Source of the DNA: Sphingorhabdus sp. YGSMI21
GTDB lineage: Bacteria; Pseudomonadota; Alphaproteobacteria; Sphingomonadales; Sphingomonadaceae
Reading direction: 5' to 3'
Assembly: GCF_002776575.1 (NCBI RefSeq)
Contig: NZ_CP022548.1
Location: forward strand, 2,185,001-2,249,000
DNA length: 64,000 nt
Of this stretch, positions 43,355 to 52,143 are shown in pieces. The notes under the pieces are model-generated. The model saw only the letters and a list, made by a program, of their open reading frames with translations, was not told where the DNA came from and did not search any database. Positions within the stretch are counted from its first letter, which is position 1. Every line of letters starts with the position of its first letter. Made by a program: the position numbers and the translations under genes.

Positions 43355-45682
43355 GTGTCCGATCCAGAGCCAAACAAAGCTATTAGCGAAGACGATAATA
43401 TGCGCCTGAAATTGCAGGTTGCCAATGCCCGGCCGGAGGACAGCGGTCGCGGACTGGCCCGTCTGTCGCGCGACAATCTCGGGAAACTCGGGTTGATCGA
43501 GGGCGATGTCGTCGAGATTGTCGGCAAACAGGCAACCCCGGCGCGGGCGGTCCTTCCCTATCCGGAAGACGAAGGGCTGGATTTTGTCCGGCTAGACGGT
43601 CTGCAGCGTGCCAATGCCGGGGTAGGTGCGGGCGACTTTGTCGAAATTCGCAAGGTCGAATCGAAACCGGCCAAGAAGGTCGTTTTCGGCCCGGCGCAAA
43701 AGGACCTGCGATTGCAGGGCAATGGCGGTGGTCTGAAGCGCAGCTTCATGGGGCGTCCGCTCAAGGCCGGGGATTTTGTCGCAACCCATGGCCAGCAGCA
43801 GGTCGATCGCGGCGACATGCCGCCGCAATTGCGGCAGATGCTGGCAGCGCCGGCTTTTTCCCTGACCCAGATACGGCTCAATGTCATCGCGACCACGCCA
43901 AAGGGGATCGTCCATATCGACGAGGAAACCGAAGTGGAACTGCGGCCGGAATATGAGGAATCGACCGAGCATCGCCGTGCCGATGTAACTTATGACGATA
44001 TCGGCGGCCTGCACGAAACGATTGACCAGCTTCGCGAAATGGTCGAACTGCCGTTGCGCTATCCGCAACTCTTCACTCGGCTCGGTGTCGACCCGCCACG
44101 CGGCGTGTTGCTGCACGGTCCTCCGGGGACCGGCAAGACCCGGCTTGCCCGGGCGGTGGCCAATGAAAGCGAAGCCGAGTTCTTCCTGATCAACGGTCCG
44201 GAAATCATGGGCTCGGCCTATGGCGAATCGGAAAAGAAACTGCGCGAGATTTTTGAAGCAGCAACCAAGGCTGCGCCTTCGATCCTGTTCATCGACGAGA
44301 TCGACTCGATCGCGCCAAAACGCGGACAGGTACAGGGCGAAACCGAGAAGCGGCTGGTGGCGCAGCTGCTGACCCTGATGGACGGTCTCGAATCGCGGCT
44401 CAACCTGGTGGTCATCGCGGCGACCAACCGGCCGGAGGCGATCGACGAGGCGCTGCGCCGGCCCGGCCGCTTTGACCGGGAAATCATCGTCGGCGTTCCT
44501 GATGTCGCCGGACGGCGCGAGATACTCGGCATCCATACGCGTGGCATGCCGCTCGACAAAACGGTTGATCTGAAGGAACTTGCACGGACAACCTATGGTT
44601 TTGTCGGAGCCGATCTTGCGGCCCTGACCCGCGAGGCGGCAATTGAAGCGGTGCGCCGGATCATGCCCAAGCTCGATCTGGAATCGGAAAATGTACCGCC
44701 GGAAGTGCTCGAGGAACTGGTCGTCTACCGGCAGGATTTCATCGAAGCCCTGAAACGGGTCCAGCCTTCCGCGATGCGCGAAGTCATGGTTCAGGCTCCG
44801 GATGTCCGCTGGGAAGACATCGGCGGCCTCGACGAGGCGCAGATGCGGCTCAAGGAAGGCATCGAACTGCCGATGAAAAATCCGGAAGCCTTCATCCGGC
44901 TGGGTATCCGTCCGGCCAAGGGCTTTCTGCTCTACGGTCCGCCAGGCACCGGCAAGACCTTGCTGGCCAAGGCGGTCGCGCGCGAGGCGGAGGCCAATTT
45001 CATCGCCACCAAATCGAGCGACCTGCTGTCCAAATGGTATGGCGAGAGCGAGCAACAGATCGCACGCTTGTTCGCGCGGGCGAGGCAAGTCGCGCCAACC
45101 ATCCTGTTCATCGACGAGATTGACAGTCTGGTGCCAGCACGCGGCGGCGGCATGGGCGAGCCCCAGGTCACCGAGCGGGTGGTCAACACGATCCTCGCCG
45201 AGATGGACGGTCTGGAAGAAATGCAGTCGGTAATATTGATCGGCGCGACCAACCGCCCCGGTCTGGTCGATCCGGCTCTGTTGCGACCGGGCCGCTTTGA
45301 CGAGCTGATCTATGTCCCGGTTCCGGGTAAGGCCGGCCGTCGCCGGATATTGGCGATCCACACTGCGAAAATGCCGCTCGGCAAGGATGTCGATCTCGAC
45401 GATATGGCCGAACGCACGGACCGCTATTCCGGCGCCGATCTGGAAGATCTGGTCCGCCGGGCAGGGCTTTACGCCTTGCGCGAATTTGGCGGGCTCGTCG
45501 AGACCGTCCAGATGAAGCATTTCGAAAAGGCGCTGGAAGACAGCCGGGCTTCGGTCACGCAGGAAATGGAGGAAGAATATTCCAAGATGGAATCACAGCT
45601 GAAGCAGAATGCGATGCGGGCAGAGCCGATCGGTTTTGTCTCGCCGGGCATGCTGACGCCGGTGAAGGACAGCAAACACTAA
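43355..45682 (+). CDS. CDC48/p97-family AAA+ ATPase
   Basis: A 775-residue double AAA+ protein. The N-terminal double-psi barrel (LKLQVANARPEDSGRGLARLSRDNLGKLGLIEGDVVEIVG) precedes domain D1 (Walker A GPPGTGKTRLARAVANE, Walker B ILFIDEIDSIAPKR) and D2 (GPPGTGKTLLAKAVAREA, ILFIDEIDSLVPARGG), each with a second region of homology (NRPEAIDEALRRPGRFDRE; NRPGLVDPALLRPGRFDEL). It forms a hexameric unfoldase in archaea and eukaryotes; the bacterial role is poorly known. GTG at 43355 with GAGGAG is the chosen start. The stop overlaps the convergent MFS gene. Confidence 0.93.
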   Translation: MSDPEPNKAISEDDNMRLKLQVANARPEDSGRGLARLSRDNLGKLGLIEGDVVEIVGKQATPARAVLPYPEDEGLDFVRLDGLQRANAGVGAGDFVEIRKVESKPAKKVVFGPAQKDLRLQGNGGGLKRSFMGRPLKAGDFVATHGQQQVDRGDMPPQLRQMLAAPAFSLTQIRLNVIATTPKGIVHIDEETEVELRPEYEESTEHRRADVTYDDIGGLHETIDQLREMVELPLRYPQLFTRLGVDPPRGVLLHGPPGTGKTRLARAVANESEAEFFLINGPEIMGSAYGESEKKLREIFEAATKAAPSILFIDEIDSIAPKRGQVQGETEKRLVAQLLTLMDGLESRLNLVVIAATNRPEAIDEALRRPGRFDREIIVGVPDVAGRREILGIHTRGMPLDKTVDLKELARTTYGFVGADLAALTREAAIEAVRRIMPKLDLESENVPPEVLEELVVYRQDFIEALKRVQPSAMREVMVQAPDVRWEDIGGLDEAQMRLKEGIELPMKNPEAFIRLGIRPAKGFLLYGPPGTGKTLLAKAVAREAEANFIATKSSDLLSKWYGESEQQIARLFARARQVAPTILFIDEIDSLVPARGGGMGEPQVTERVVNTILAEMDGLEEMQSVILIGATNRPGLVDPALLRPGRFDELIYVPVPGKAGRRRILAIHTAKMPLGKDVDLDDMAERTDRYSGADLEDLVRRAGLYALREFGGLVETVQMKHFEKALEDSRASVTQEMEEEYSKMESQLKQNAMRAEPIGFVSPGMLTPVKDSKH

Positions 45683-47040
45683 CGGTCGCTGTCTATCCGT
45701 TCATCGAGTTTGAGGGTTTTGAAGCCCCAGGCGAACAGAAACACGCAGATGCCGGTCGCCAGCCAGAAGGGCAGGGGGCCGGCATAAGTGTAGAGCAAAA
45801 CGCCAAAGGCCGGCGAAGCGATGAACGCCATGCCGTTGACCGATGCGACAATACCAGCCACGCCATTCTGTTCGGACCGCTTGACGGCGAGCGATGCACC
45901 CGCAGTGAAACCGGGGCGGAACAGGCCGAAACCCAGCGATGCCACGGCAAATCCGATGATGATGCCGTACAGGTCGTGCGACAGGCCGATGATCAGGCAG
46001 CCGAAGGCACCCAGCACCATACCCCACAGAATCGAGGAGCGCGGTCCCATCTGCAGCAGCGGAATCAGGCCCCATTGCGCCAGCAGGGTCGCTGCCGCGC
46101 CGGACATCAATACCAGGCCAGTCATCCGGATTCCCATTTCCGGGTCGCCGCGCAGGCCGAGCCGGTCGAGCACGAGAAAACCGACGACGCCGAGGATCAG
46201 GGCATGGGCGTTGCCGCCCAATATGCCGGTGATCAGCCACGGCTTGACCCGCTCATCCCCCCAGCGCAATCGGGGCGGTGCGCTGCTTTCCTCTTCGCTG
46301 CTGTCATCCTCTTCTTTCAGGCTGCTGGAGGACGGGGCGGAGCTGTACGGCTCCGACGTCACCACGCCGCGCGCCTGATAGCCCGGATTGTCATTCGGCA
46401 GTTTTACCGCAAGCGCGATCATCACCAATATCCCGATAGCGGCAAAGGCGAACATCGGGCTGGACAGGCCGAGCACCGGTATCATCAGCAGCGGCGCAAT
46501 CGCCGGGCCGACAATCGTGCCGAGTCCGAAGGAGGAGGAAATCAGCGACAGTGCCTTGGTCCGGTCGGCGCGCGCGGTGCGGGCCGCGACATAGGCCTGC
46601 ACCGCTGGCGGTGCTGCCGATCCTAGGCCGCCATAGAGGCTGCGAAAACTGGCGAACAGGATGAAGGTCCAGAGCGCGCTATACCATCCGAGCAGTCCGA
46701 GAAACAGCGCCAGACCGGCCAACGCGAAGGATGTGGTAAAGCCGATCATGCCCAGCCGCATCAGCGCCTTGCGGCCGCGATGGTCGGACTGGCGCGCCCA
46801 TTTCGGCGCGGTATAGACCCAGAGCAGGGCGGACCAGCTGAACGCAGCGCTCACCCAGAAATCGGGGATATCGAGCTGCGTTCCGATGGTCGGCAAAATC
46901 GACTGCATGGCAGTGTTGCCCGAAGCGGTCACCAGCATCACCGAGAACAGTACCGCCATGCGGGTGCTGTCTATCGGCTTGGCATCGGGATGGGCCGACA
47001 GCTTGCGGTCCAGCGGTTCGAAATCGGGAGAATCGGCCAT
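45679..47040 (-). CDS. MFS transporter
   Basis: A 453-residue major-facilitator protein with about 12 membrane segments. TM1 is TRMAVLFSVMLVTASGNTAMQSILPTIG, and the loop 2-3 motif is WARQSDHRGRKALMRLG (the G-X-X-X-D-R-X-G-R-[KR] signature in modified form). The central cytoplasmic loop has an unusual Ser/Glu-rich stretch (SAPSSSSLKEEDDSSEEESSAPP). The second half includes LIIGLSHDLYGIIIGFAVASLGFGLFRPGFTAG, typical of drug:proton antiporter-like members. AGGAG precedes the ATG. Substrate unknown. Confidence 0.88.
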   Translation of the reverse strand: MADSPDFEPLDRKLSAHPDAKPIDSTRMAVLFSVMLVTASGNTAMQSILPTIGTQLDIPDFWVSAAFSWSALLWVYTAPKWARQSDHRGRKALMRLGMIGFTTSFALAGLALFLGLLGWYSALWTFILFASFRSLYGGLGSAAPPAVQAYVAARTARADRTKALSLISSSFGLGTIVGPAIAPLLMIPVLGLSSPMFAFAAIGILVMIALAVKLPNDNPGYQARGVVTSEPYSSAPSSSSLKEEDDSSEEESSAPPRLRWGDERVKPWLITGILGGNAHALILGVVGFLVLDRLGLRGDPEMGIRMTGLVLMSGAAATLLAQWGLIPLLQMGPRSSILWGMVLGAFGCLIIGLSHDLYGIIIGFAVASLGFGLFRPGFTAGASLAVKRSEQNGVAGIVASVNGMAFIASPAFGVLLYTYAGPLPFWLATGICVFLFAWGFKTLKLDERIDSDR

Positions 47041-47058
47041 GGGCGCTCCTATGCCATG

Positions 47059-47379
47059 CTATTTCTGCCAGTCATAGGCTCGTTCGATGCGGGCGACGTG
47101 GAGGCTGTAGGCGCTGTACCATTTGTCGCGGCCCTGATCGCGGATCCGTGCATGTTCCGGGTTGTCGCGCCACGCTCTGGCGCTGGCGTCGTCGCGCCAG
47201 TAGCTGACCGTAATCCCGAAGCCGTCGGCGGAGCGGGCATGATCCTCGCCGAGATAGCCGGGTTGCTGCGCGGCGAGCGCGCCCATTGCCGCTGCGGCGG
47301 CCTGATAGTCCTCTTCACCGGTGCCGGTGCGTTGCGCGCAAAAAATCACCGCGATGGAGTCGTTCGGATAAAGCGTCAT
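47059..47379 (-). CDS. Antibiotic biosynthesis monooxygenase (ABM) domain protein
   Basis: A 106-residue ferredoxin-like protein: SIAVIFCAQRTGTGEEDYQAAAAAMGALAAQQPGYLGEDHARSADGFGITVSYWRDDASARAWRDNPEHARIRDQGRDKWYSAYSLHVARIERAYDW. The QPGYLG, SYWRD.aSarAWr.n.eH and late Y..RIERaYdW elements fit the ABM family of small monooxygenases and related proteins. The substrate is unknown. It follows the divergent methyltransferase gene and precedes the MFS gene on the same strand. Confidence 0.85.
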   Translation of the reverse strand: MTLYPNDSIAVIFCAQRTGTGEEDYQAAAAAMGALAAQQPGYLGEDHARSADGFGITVSYWRDDASARAWRDNPEHARIRDQGRDKWYSAYSLHVARIERAYDWQK

Positions 47380-47484
47380 GACGATCTTTTAACCGGAGGA
47401 TTGCACCGGGCAACCGCTATTATATTTGTCACCGGCGCTGTAACGCTTTAGTAAGACAGTTTGATCTGTCGCCGGAGGAATGGT

Positions 47485-48111
47485 TTGTCAAACAGTGTCG
47501 CCAAAACGAAAATAACCGACCGCATCAAGTCGGGCCTGGAGCGCCGTCTTGGCCCCTGGGGTGTTTTCTTCAAGGGGTTTCTCAAACATCCGGTGATGGT
47601 GGGCTCGATCATTCCCTCGTCGGATGTCACGGTCCGCAAGATGCTCGAACCGGTCAAATGGGACGAATGCGACCTGTTTGTCGAATATGGTCCGGGCGTG
47701 GGGACCTTCTGCCGGCCGGTGCTCGAGCGGCTGAAGCCGGGTGCCGCTCTGGTGGTGATCGATCTCAACGAGGATTTCATCGACTATCTGGGCAAGTCGA
47801 TCCGCGACAGCCGCTTCTACCCGATCCACGGTTCCGCCGCCGATGTGCAGAAGATCATCCGCGAGCTTGGCCACGAAAAAGCCGACTATATTCTCTCGGG
47901 TCTGCCTTTTTCGACCTTGCCCGACCAGCTCGGCCCAAAAATTGCCAAGGAGACCTATGACGCGATCCGGCCGGGCGGTGCCTTTCTGGTCTACCAGTTC
48001 GTCAAGAAGGCGCGCGACTTCATGACCCCGCATTTCGACCATATCGACAGCGGTTATTCGCTCTGGAATATCCTGCCCTGTCATCTGTTCTGGGGGTGGA
48101 AGGCAAAATAG
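47485..48111 (+). CDS. Class I SAM-dependent methyltransferase, phospholipid methyltransferase (PmtA)-like
   Basis: A 208-residue protein starting at TTG (47485) with GGAGG six bases before it. Core motifs are GVFFKGFLKHPVMVGSIIPSSDVTVRKML, the SAM-binding VEYGPGVGTFCRPVLERL (motif I), VVIDLNEDF (II), and DYILSGLPFSTLP (the N/S-G-x-P-F post-I motif). The HP..vGSi.PSS start and GLPFS motif are shared by PmtA-type phosphatidylethanolamine N-methyltransferases and rRNA-methylase-like relatives. The exact acceptor is inferred, not shown. Confidence 0.8.
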   Translation: MSNSVAKTKITDRIKSGLERRLGPWGVFFKGFLKHPVMVGSIIPSSDVTVRKMLEPVKWDECDLFVEYGPGVGTFCRPVLERLKPGAALVVIDLNEDFIDYLGKSIRDSRFYPIHGSAADVQKIIRELGHEKADYILSGLPFSTLPDQLGPKIAKETYDAIRPGGAFLVYQFVKKARDFMTPHFDHIDSGYSLWNILPCHLFWGWKAK

Positions 48112-48221
48112 CCGTTGGTCGACGCCTGAATGGCGTTGGTCGAAGCCGGCAATAGGCCAGAGGCGGTTTCGCGCCATGTTCAACACCGAAATATGTCATA
48201 TTGATTGAGAGGAATATCCCG

Positions 48222-51134
48222 ATGTCCCGTTTGTCCCGTTCCCTGTTGCTGGCGCTGACCACCACGGCGTTGACGGTCACTGCGCCCGCGCTGGCCAAGC
48301 ATCATGAATCCGCCGAGCCGGCGCCGGTCAGCGAACTGGTCGCGGCAGTCGATATTCCCTATGAGGAATTCACGCTCGACAACGGCTTGAAGGTCCTTGT
48401 CCACACCGATCGCAAGGCTCCGATCGTCGCGGTCTCCATCTGGTATGGCGTTGGTTCGGCCCATGAGCCGGAAGGCAAGACCGGCTATGCGCATTTGTTC
48501 GAACATATCATGTTCAATGGGTCGGAAAATGCCCCGGGCGACTATTTCGAACCGCTGCGGCAGATTGGCGCGACGGACCTCAACGGCACGACCTGGCTCG
48601 ACCGGACCAACTATTTCCAGACGGTCCCGACCTCTGCGCTGGACGTCGCCCTGTTCCTCGAAAGCGACCGGATGGGCTATCTGCTCGGCGCGGTGACGCA
48701 GGAGAAGCTCGACAACCAGATCGGCGTTGTCTCGAACGAGAAGCGGCAGGGTGACAATCAGCCTTACGGGCTGGTCGGCTATCGCCAGACCGAATTGCTA
48801 TTCCCCGCGGACCATCCTTATGGTCATGATACGATCGGATCGCTGGAAGATCTCGAAGCGGCGTCGCTGGACGACATGAAATCCTGGTTTACCGACCATT
48901 ACGGACCGAATAATTCGATTCTGGTACTGGCCGGCGATATCGACGTCGCCACCGCGCGGGCGAAGGTCAACAAATGGTTCGGCGCGATTCCGTCCGGCAA
49001 GCCCATTCCGGAACTCAGCCCCGCATTGCCGACGCTTGATGCCCCCGTATACGAAGTGATGAAGGACAAGGTCGCGACCACGCGTATCTACCGCAACTGG
49101 GTGGTGCCTGGTCTCAATGATCCTGATTATACGCCGCTCGATGTCGGCATGACGGTGCTGGGCGGCCTGGCCAGCTCGCGGCTCGACAATATCATGGTGC
49201 GTGAAGAGAAAAATGCCGTTTCGGTGTCCGCTTATGTCATCCCGTTCGTGCACGGCAGCCTCGTGAACATCCAGGCCGACGTCAAACCGGGTGAAGATGC
49301 GGATGCCGTTGCCGCGCGGCTTGACAAAATCATCGCCGACTTTATCGCCAACGGTCCGACCGAGGATGAAGTGCAGCGGGTGGCCACCCGCAACGCCGCC
49401 GCCCGAATTGCCGGGCTGGAGCAGGTTGGCGGGTTCAGCGGCAAGGCGGTCGCTCTGGCGCAGGGCGAACTCTATTCCGATGATCCGGAATTTTACAAGA
49501 AGGAACTCGGCCGGCTGGCAGCCACGACTCCCGAAGCGGTCAAGGCGGCAATGCAGAAATGGCTGACGCGGCCGGTTGTCGGCATCACGGTGGTGCCCGG
49601 CGAACGGGAGGAATATCAGGAAGTGGGTGCCGGCAAGGGCGTGCGCACCGGCGTTCTGACCGCGCCTGCCTTCTATATGCAGGATGAGCAGGCCGGTGTT
49701 GTAACCGCTCCCGACCGGTCGGCCTTGCCGCCGGTTGGTGAAATCCCGAACGTCGATTTTCCGGATGTCGAGACCGCGACCCTGTCCAATGGCATCAAGG
49801 TCTATTTCGCCCGCCGCGATGCGGTGCCGATGACGCGCGTCACGCTGTCCTTTAACGCGGGCACCAGCGCGGACTCCTCCGGCAAGCTCGGATTGCAGAA
49901 TTTTGTCACTTCGGTGATGGAAGAAGGCACGACCAGCCTGACCTCGGTCGAAATAGCCGAGCAGCAGGAACGGCTGGGCGCCCATATTAGCATCGGCGGC
50001 GGACGCGACCGCACCGATGTCGACCTGAGCACGGTCAATCCCAATCTGGACGCCTCGCTCGACCTGATGGCGGATATTGTGAAAAATCCGGCGTTCAATA
50101 GCGACGATATCGAACGTATCCGGGTCCGGCAGCTGACCGCGATCGACCGCGAGGAAAGCGATCCGCTGAGCATCGCCAGCAACACGCTGCCGCCGCTGCT
50201 CTTCGGAACCGAGCATCCCTATGGCCGCGGTCTGTCGGGCAATGGCACCAAGGACACGGTATCGGCGATCACCCGTGATGATCTTGCTGCCTTCCACCAG
50301 CAATGGATGCACCCGGCCAAGGCGACGATCTTTGCCGCAGGCCGGATCGACAAGCAGGAACTTGTCGACAAGCTGGAATTGCGATTCGGCAAGTGGAAAG
50401 GTTCGGGCAAGGCCGCGCCGGCAAAGAATTTCGATGCGGCCATTCCCGAAGGACAGGGCCGGATCATTGCCATTCACCGTCCCAATTCTCCGCAATCGAT
50501 GATCCTGGCGGGGCAGGTCCTGCCCTACAAGGGATCGGATGATCTGCTGACGCTCAACGCCGCCAACGAGATATTGGGCGGCAATTTCCTCTCGCGGATC
50601 AACATGGATCTGCGCGAGACCAAGGGCTGGAGCTATGGCACGCGCAATAGCGTGCTGCGCGGCGAGGACCGGGTCATGTACACGATGCGTGCGCCGGTCC
50701 AGACCAACCAGACCGGCCCCGCGGTGGCCGCGATGGACGGCCAGGTTCGCGATTTTCTGGGTGAAAATGGTGTGACCGCCGCCGAGTTGGAGCGCACGGT
50801 GAACGGCAATGTCCGCCAGCTGCCCGGCCAGTTCGAGCGCACGGCCAGCATCTTGGGCCAGATGCAGGGTGACGTGATGTACGGCCGGCCTTCGGACTAT
50901 GCCGAAACCGTTGCCGACCGCTACAAGGCGCTGACCGAAGACGATCTGAACAAGGCGATGGCCGAGGCGGTTGATCCGGACAAGTTCACCTGGGTGATCG
51001 TCGGCGATGTTTCCAAGATACAGGCCCAACTGGACGCTCTCGACATGCCGGTCGAATATCGCGGCTATGAAGCTAGTGACACTGCTGTTAATAGTGATAG
51101 CAGTTCGAACGATTCGGCGGGCAGCAGCGAGTGA
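48222..51134 (+). CDS. M16-family metallopeptidase (insulinase-like), secreted
   Basis: A 970-residue protein with a signal peptide (SRLSRSLLLALTTTALTVTAPALA). The zinc site is inverted HXXEH, H91-LFE94-H95, in GYAHLFEHIMFNGSENAPGD, followed by the expected downstream Glu in the NEKRQGDNQPYG region. The second half is a non-catalytic M16 copy (VETATLSNGIKVYFARRDAVPMTRVTLSFNAGTSADSSGKLGLQNFVTSVMEEGTTSLT). Double-length M16 periplasmic peptidases of this kind degrade peptides in a clamshell. GAGAGGAA supports the ATG at 48222. A Ser-rich tail ends the protein. Confidence 0.92.
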   Translation: MSRLSRSLLLALTTTALTVTAPALAKHHESAEPAPVSELVAAVDIPYEEFTLDNGLKVLVHTDRKAPIVAVSIWYGVGSAHEPEGKTGYAHLFEHIMFNGSENAPGDYFEPLRQIGATDLNGTTWLDRTNYFQTVPTSALDVALFLESDRMGYLLGAVTQEKLDNQIGVVSNEKRQGDNQPYGLVGYRQTELLFPADHPYGHDTIGSLEDLEAASLDDMKSWFTDHYGPNNSILVLAGDIDVATARAKVNKWFGAIPSGKPIPELSPALPTLDAPVYEVMKDKVATTRIYRNWVVPGLNDPDYTPLDVGMTVLGGLASSRLDNIMVREEKNAVSVSAYVIPFVHGSLVNIQADVKPGEDADAVAARLDKIIADFIANGPTEDEVQRVATRNAAARIAGLEQVGGFSGKAVALAQGELYSDDPEFYKKELGRLAATTPEAVKAAMQKWLTRPVVGITVVPGEREEYQEVGAGKGVRTGVLTAPAFYMQDEQAGVVTAPDRSALPPVGEIPNVDFPDVETATLSNGIKVYFARRDAVPMTRVTLSFNAGTSADSSGKLGLQNFVTSVMEEGTTSLTSVEIAEQQERLGAHISIGGGRDRTDVDLSTVNPNLDASLDLMADIVKNPAFNSDDIERIRVRQLTAIDREESDPLSIASNTLPPLLFGTEHPYGRGLSGNGTKDTVSAITRDDLAAFHQQWMHPAKATIFAAGRIDKQELVDKLELRFGKWKGSGKAAPAKNFDAAIPEGQGRIIAIHRPNSPQSMILAGQVLPYKGSDDLLTLNAANEILGGNFLSRINMDLRETKGWSYGTRNSVLRGEDRVMYTMRAPVQTNQTGPAVAAMDGQVRDFLGENGVTAAELERTVNGNVRQLPGQFERTASILGQMQGDVMYGRPSDYAETVADRYKALTEDDLNKAMAEAVDPDKFTWVIVGDVSKIQAQLDALDMPVEYRGYEASDTAVNSDSSSNDSAGSSE

Positions 51135-51182
51135 TCGTCAGCCCCGACGGAGTCAGGGCTTTGACATGAAAAGGAGAATGGA

Positions 51183-51479
51183 ATGTCTATTGATGGAACT
51201 TATACTTGCGTAACCAAATCCCCGATGGGAGACCAGACGTCGGAATTCACCATCGTCACCGACGGTGACACGTTCACCGGCACCAATGCCGGTGCCATGG
51301 GATCGATGGAAGTCGAAAACGGCAAGGTCGACGGCAATCACATCACCTGGGAAATGAACATGACCGTTCCCATGCCGATGAAGCTGGAAGGCGACGCGAC
51401 AATCACCGATGGCCAGCTGGCCGGTTCGGTGAAAGCGGGCGCTTTCGGTGAAATGGCAATGACCGGCACCAAGAAATAA
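51183..51479 (+). CDS. Small beta-rich protein, unknown function
   Basis: A 98-residue protein: SIDGTYTCVTKSPMGDQTSEFTIVTDGDTFTGTNAGAMGSMEVENGKVDGNHITWEMNMTVPMPMKLEGDATITDGQLAGSVKAGAFGEMAMTG. Alternating short strands and turns suggest a compact beta-barrel or lipocalin-like fold. It has no signal peptide, although it follows the exported M16 peptidase by 48 bases. AAAAGGAGAATG gives a strong ribosome site. A bidirectional terminator follows. I do not know a function. Confidence 0.72.
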   Translation: MSIDGTYTCVTKSPMGDQTSEFTIVTDGDTFTGTNAGAMGSMEVENGKVDGNHITWEMNMTVPMPMKLEGDATITDGQLAGSVKAGAFGEMAMTGTKK

Positions 51480-51495
51480 GCGACCGACAGGTTAC

Positions 51496-51534
51496 AAAAA
51501 GGGCCGCTACCTTTGGGGTAGCGGCCCTTTTTTT
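51496..51534. terminator. Bidirectional Rho-independent terminator
   Basis: Stem GGGCCGCTACC/GGTAGCGGCCC (51501-51511 and 51517-51527) with T-run 51528-51534 on the plus strand and A-run 51496-51500 that becomes a T-run on the minus strand. It lies between the convergent 98-residue protein gene and pal, so it can serve both. Confidence 0.9.
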
Positions 51535-51557
51535 GTCTGTGTGTGCGGTCCGCTGGT

Positions 51558-52070
51558 CTAGCGGACGACGACGCTCACGGCGCGGCGGTTTTGCGCCCAG
51601 GCGCTCTCGTTGGACGCAAGCGCTTCGGGGCGTTCCTTGCCATAGCTTACCGTCGTCATCCGGGACGGGCTGACACCCAGCGAGGCGAGATAGTTTTTCG
51701 TCGCATTGGCGCGACGCTCGCCGAGCGCGAGGTTATAGTCGCGGGTGCCGCGTTCGTCGGCATGGCCTTCGATGGTGATCCGCGCGTTGGGATTTTGTGC
51801 CAGCCAACGTGCCTGGCTCTGCAGAATGAGCTGGTCCTGCGAGTCGACATTGAAACGATCGGTGTCGAACAAGATCCGGTCGGACATCGTGTTGGCCAGG
51901 AAGTCGCCCTGGGAACCCGGCGCATAGCCAGGGCCGGTGGGGCCGGTCGGTGTGGGCGCAGGCGTGGTCGTGTCGACCGGTGGCGGCGGCAGTTCCTCGG
52001 GTGCCTTTTTCGCACAGCCGGCCAGAACCAGGCTCGCGCTAATCAGGAGGGGAGTTGCATATTTTATCAT
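51558..52070 (-). CDS. pal: Peptidoglycan-associated lipoprotein Pal
   Basis: A 170-residue outer-membrane lipoprotein. Lipobox LAGC is at residues 16-19, followed by a Pro/Thr-rich linker and an OmpA-type peptidoglycan-binding domain (FNVDSQDQLILQSQARWLAQNPNARITIEGHADERGTRDYNLALGERRANATKNYLASLGVSPSRMTTVSYGKERP). Pal ties the outer membrane to peptidoglycan and receives force from TolB during division. Last gene of the Tol-Pal operon, with a strong terminator after it. Confidence 0.97.
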   Translation of the reverse strand: MIKYATPLLISASLVLAGCAKKAPEELPPPPVDTTTPAPTPTGPTGPGYAPGSQGDFLANTMSDRILFDTDRFNVDSQDQLILQSQARWLAQNPNARITIEGHADERGTRDYNLALGERRANATKNYLASLGVSPSRMTTVSYGKERPEALASNESAWAQNRRAVSVVVR

Positions 52071-52143
52071 AATTCTGCTCCTTTTTTGAATCTGCCCTTG
52101 GGCTTTATATAATCTTTTTTCAGGGACTTGTCTTGATTTGAAT

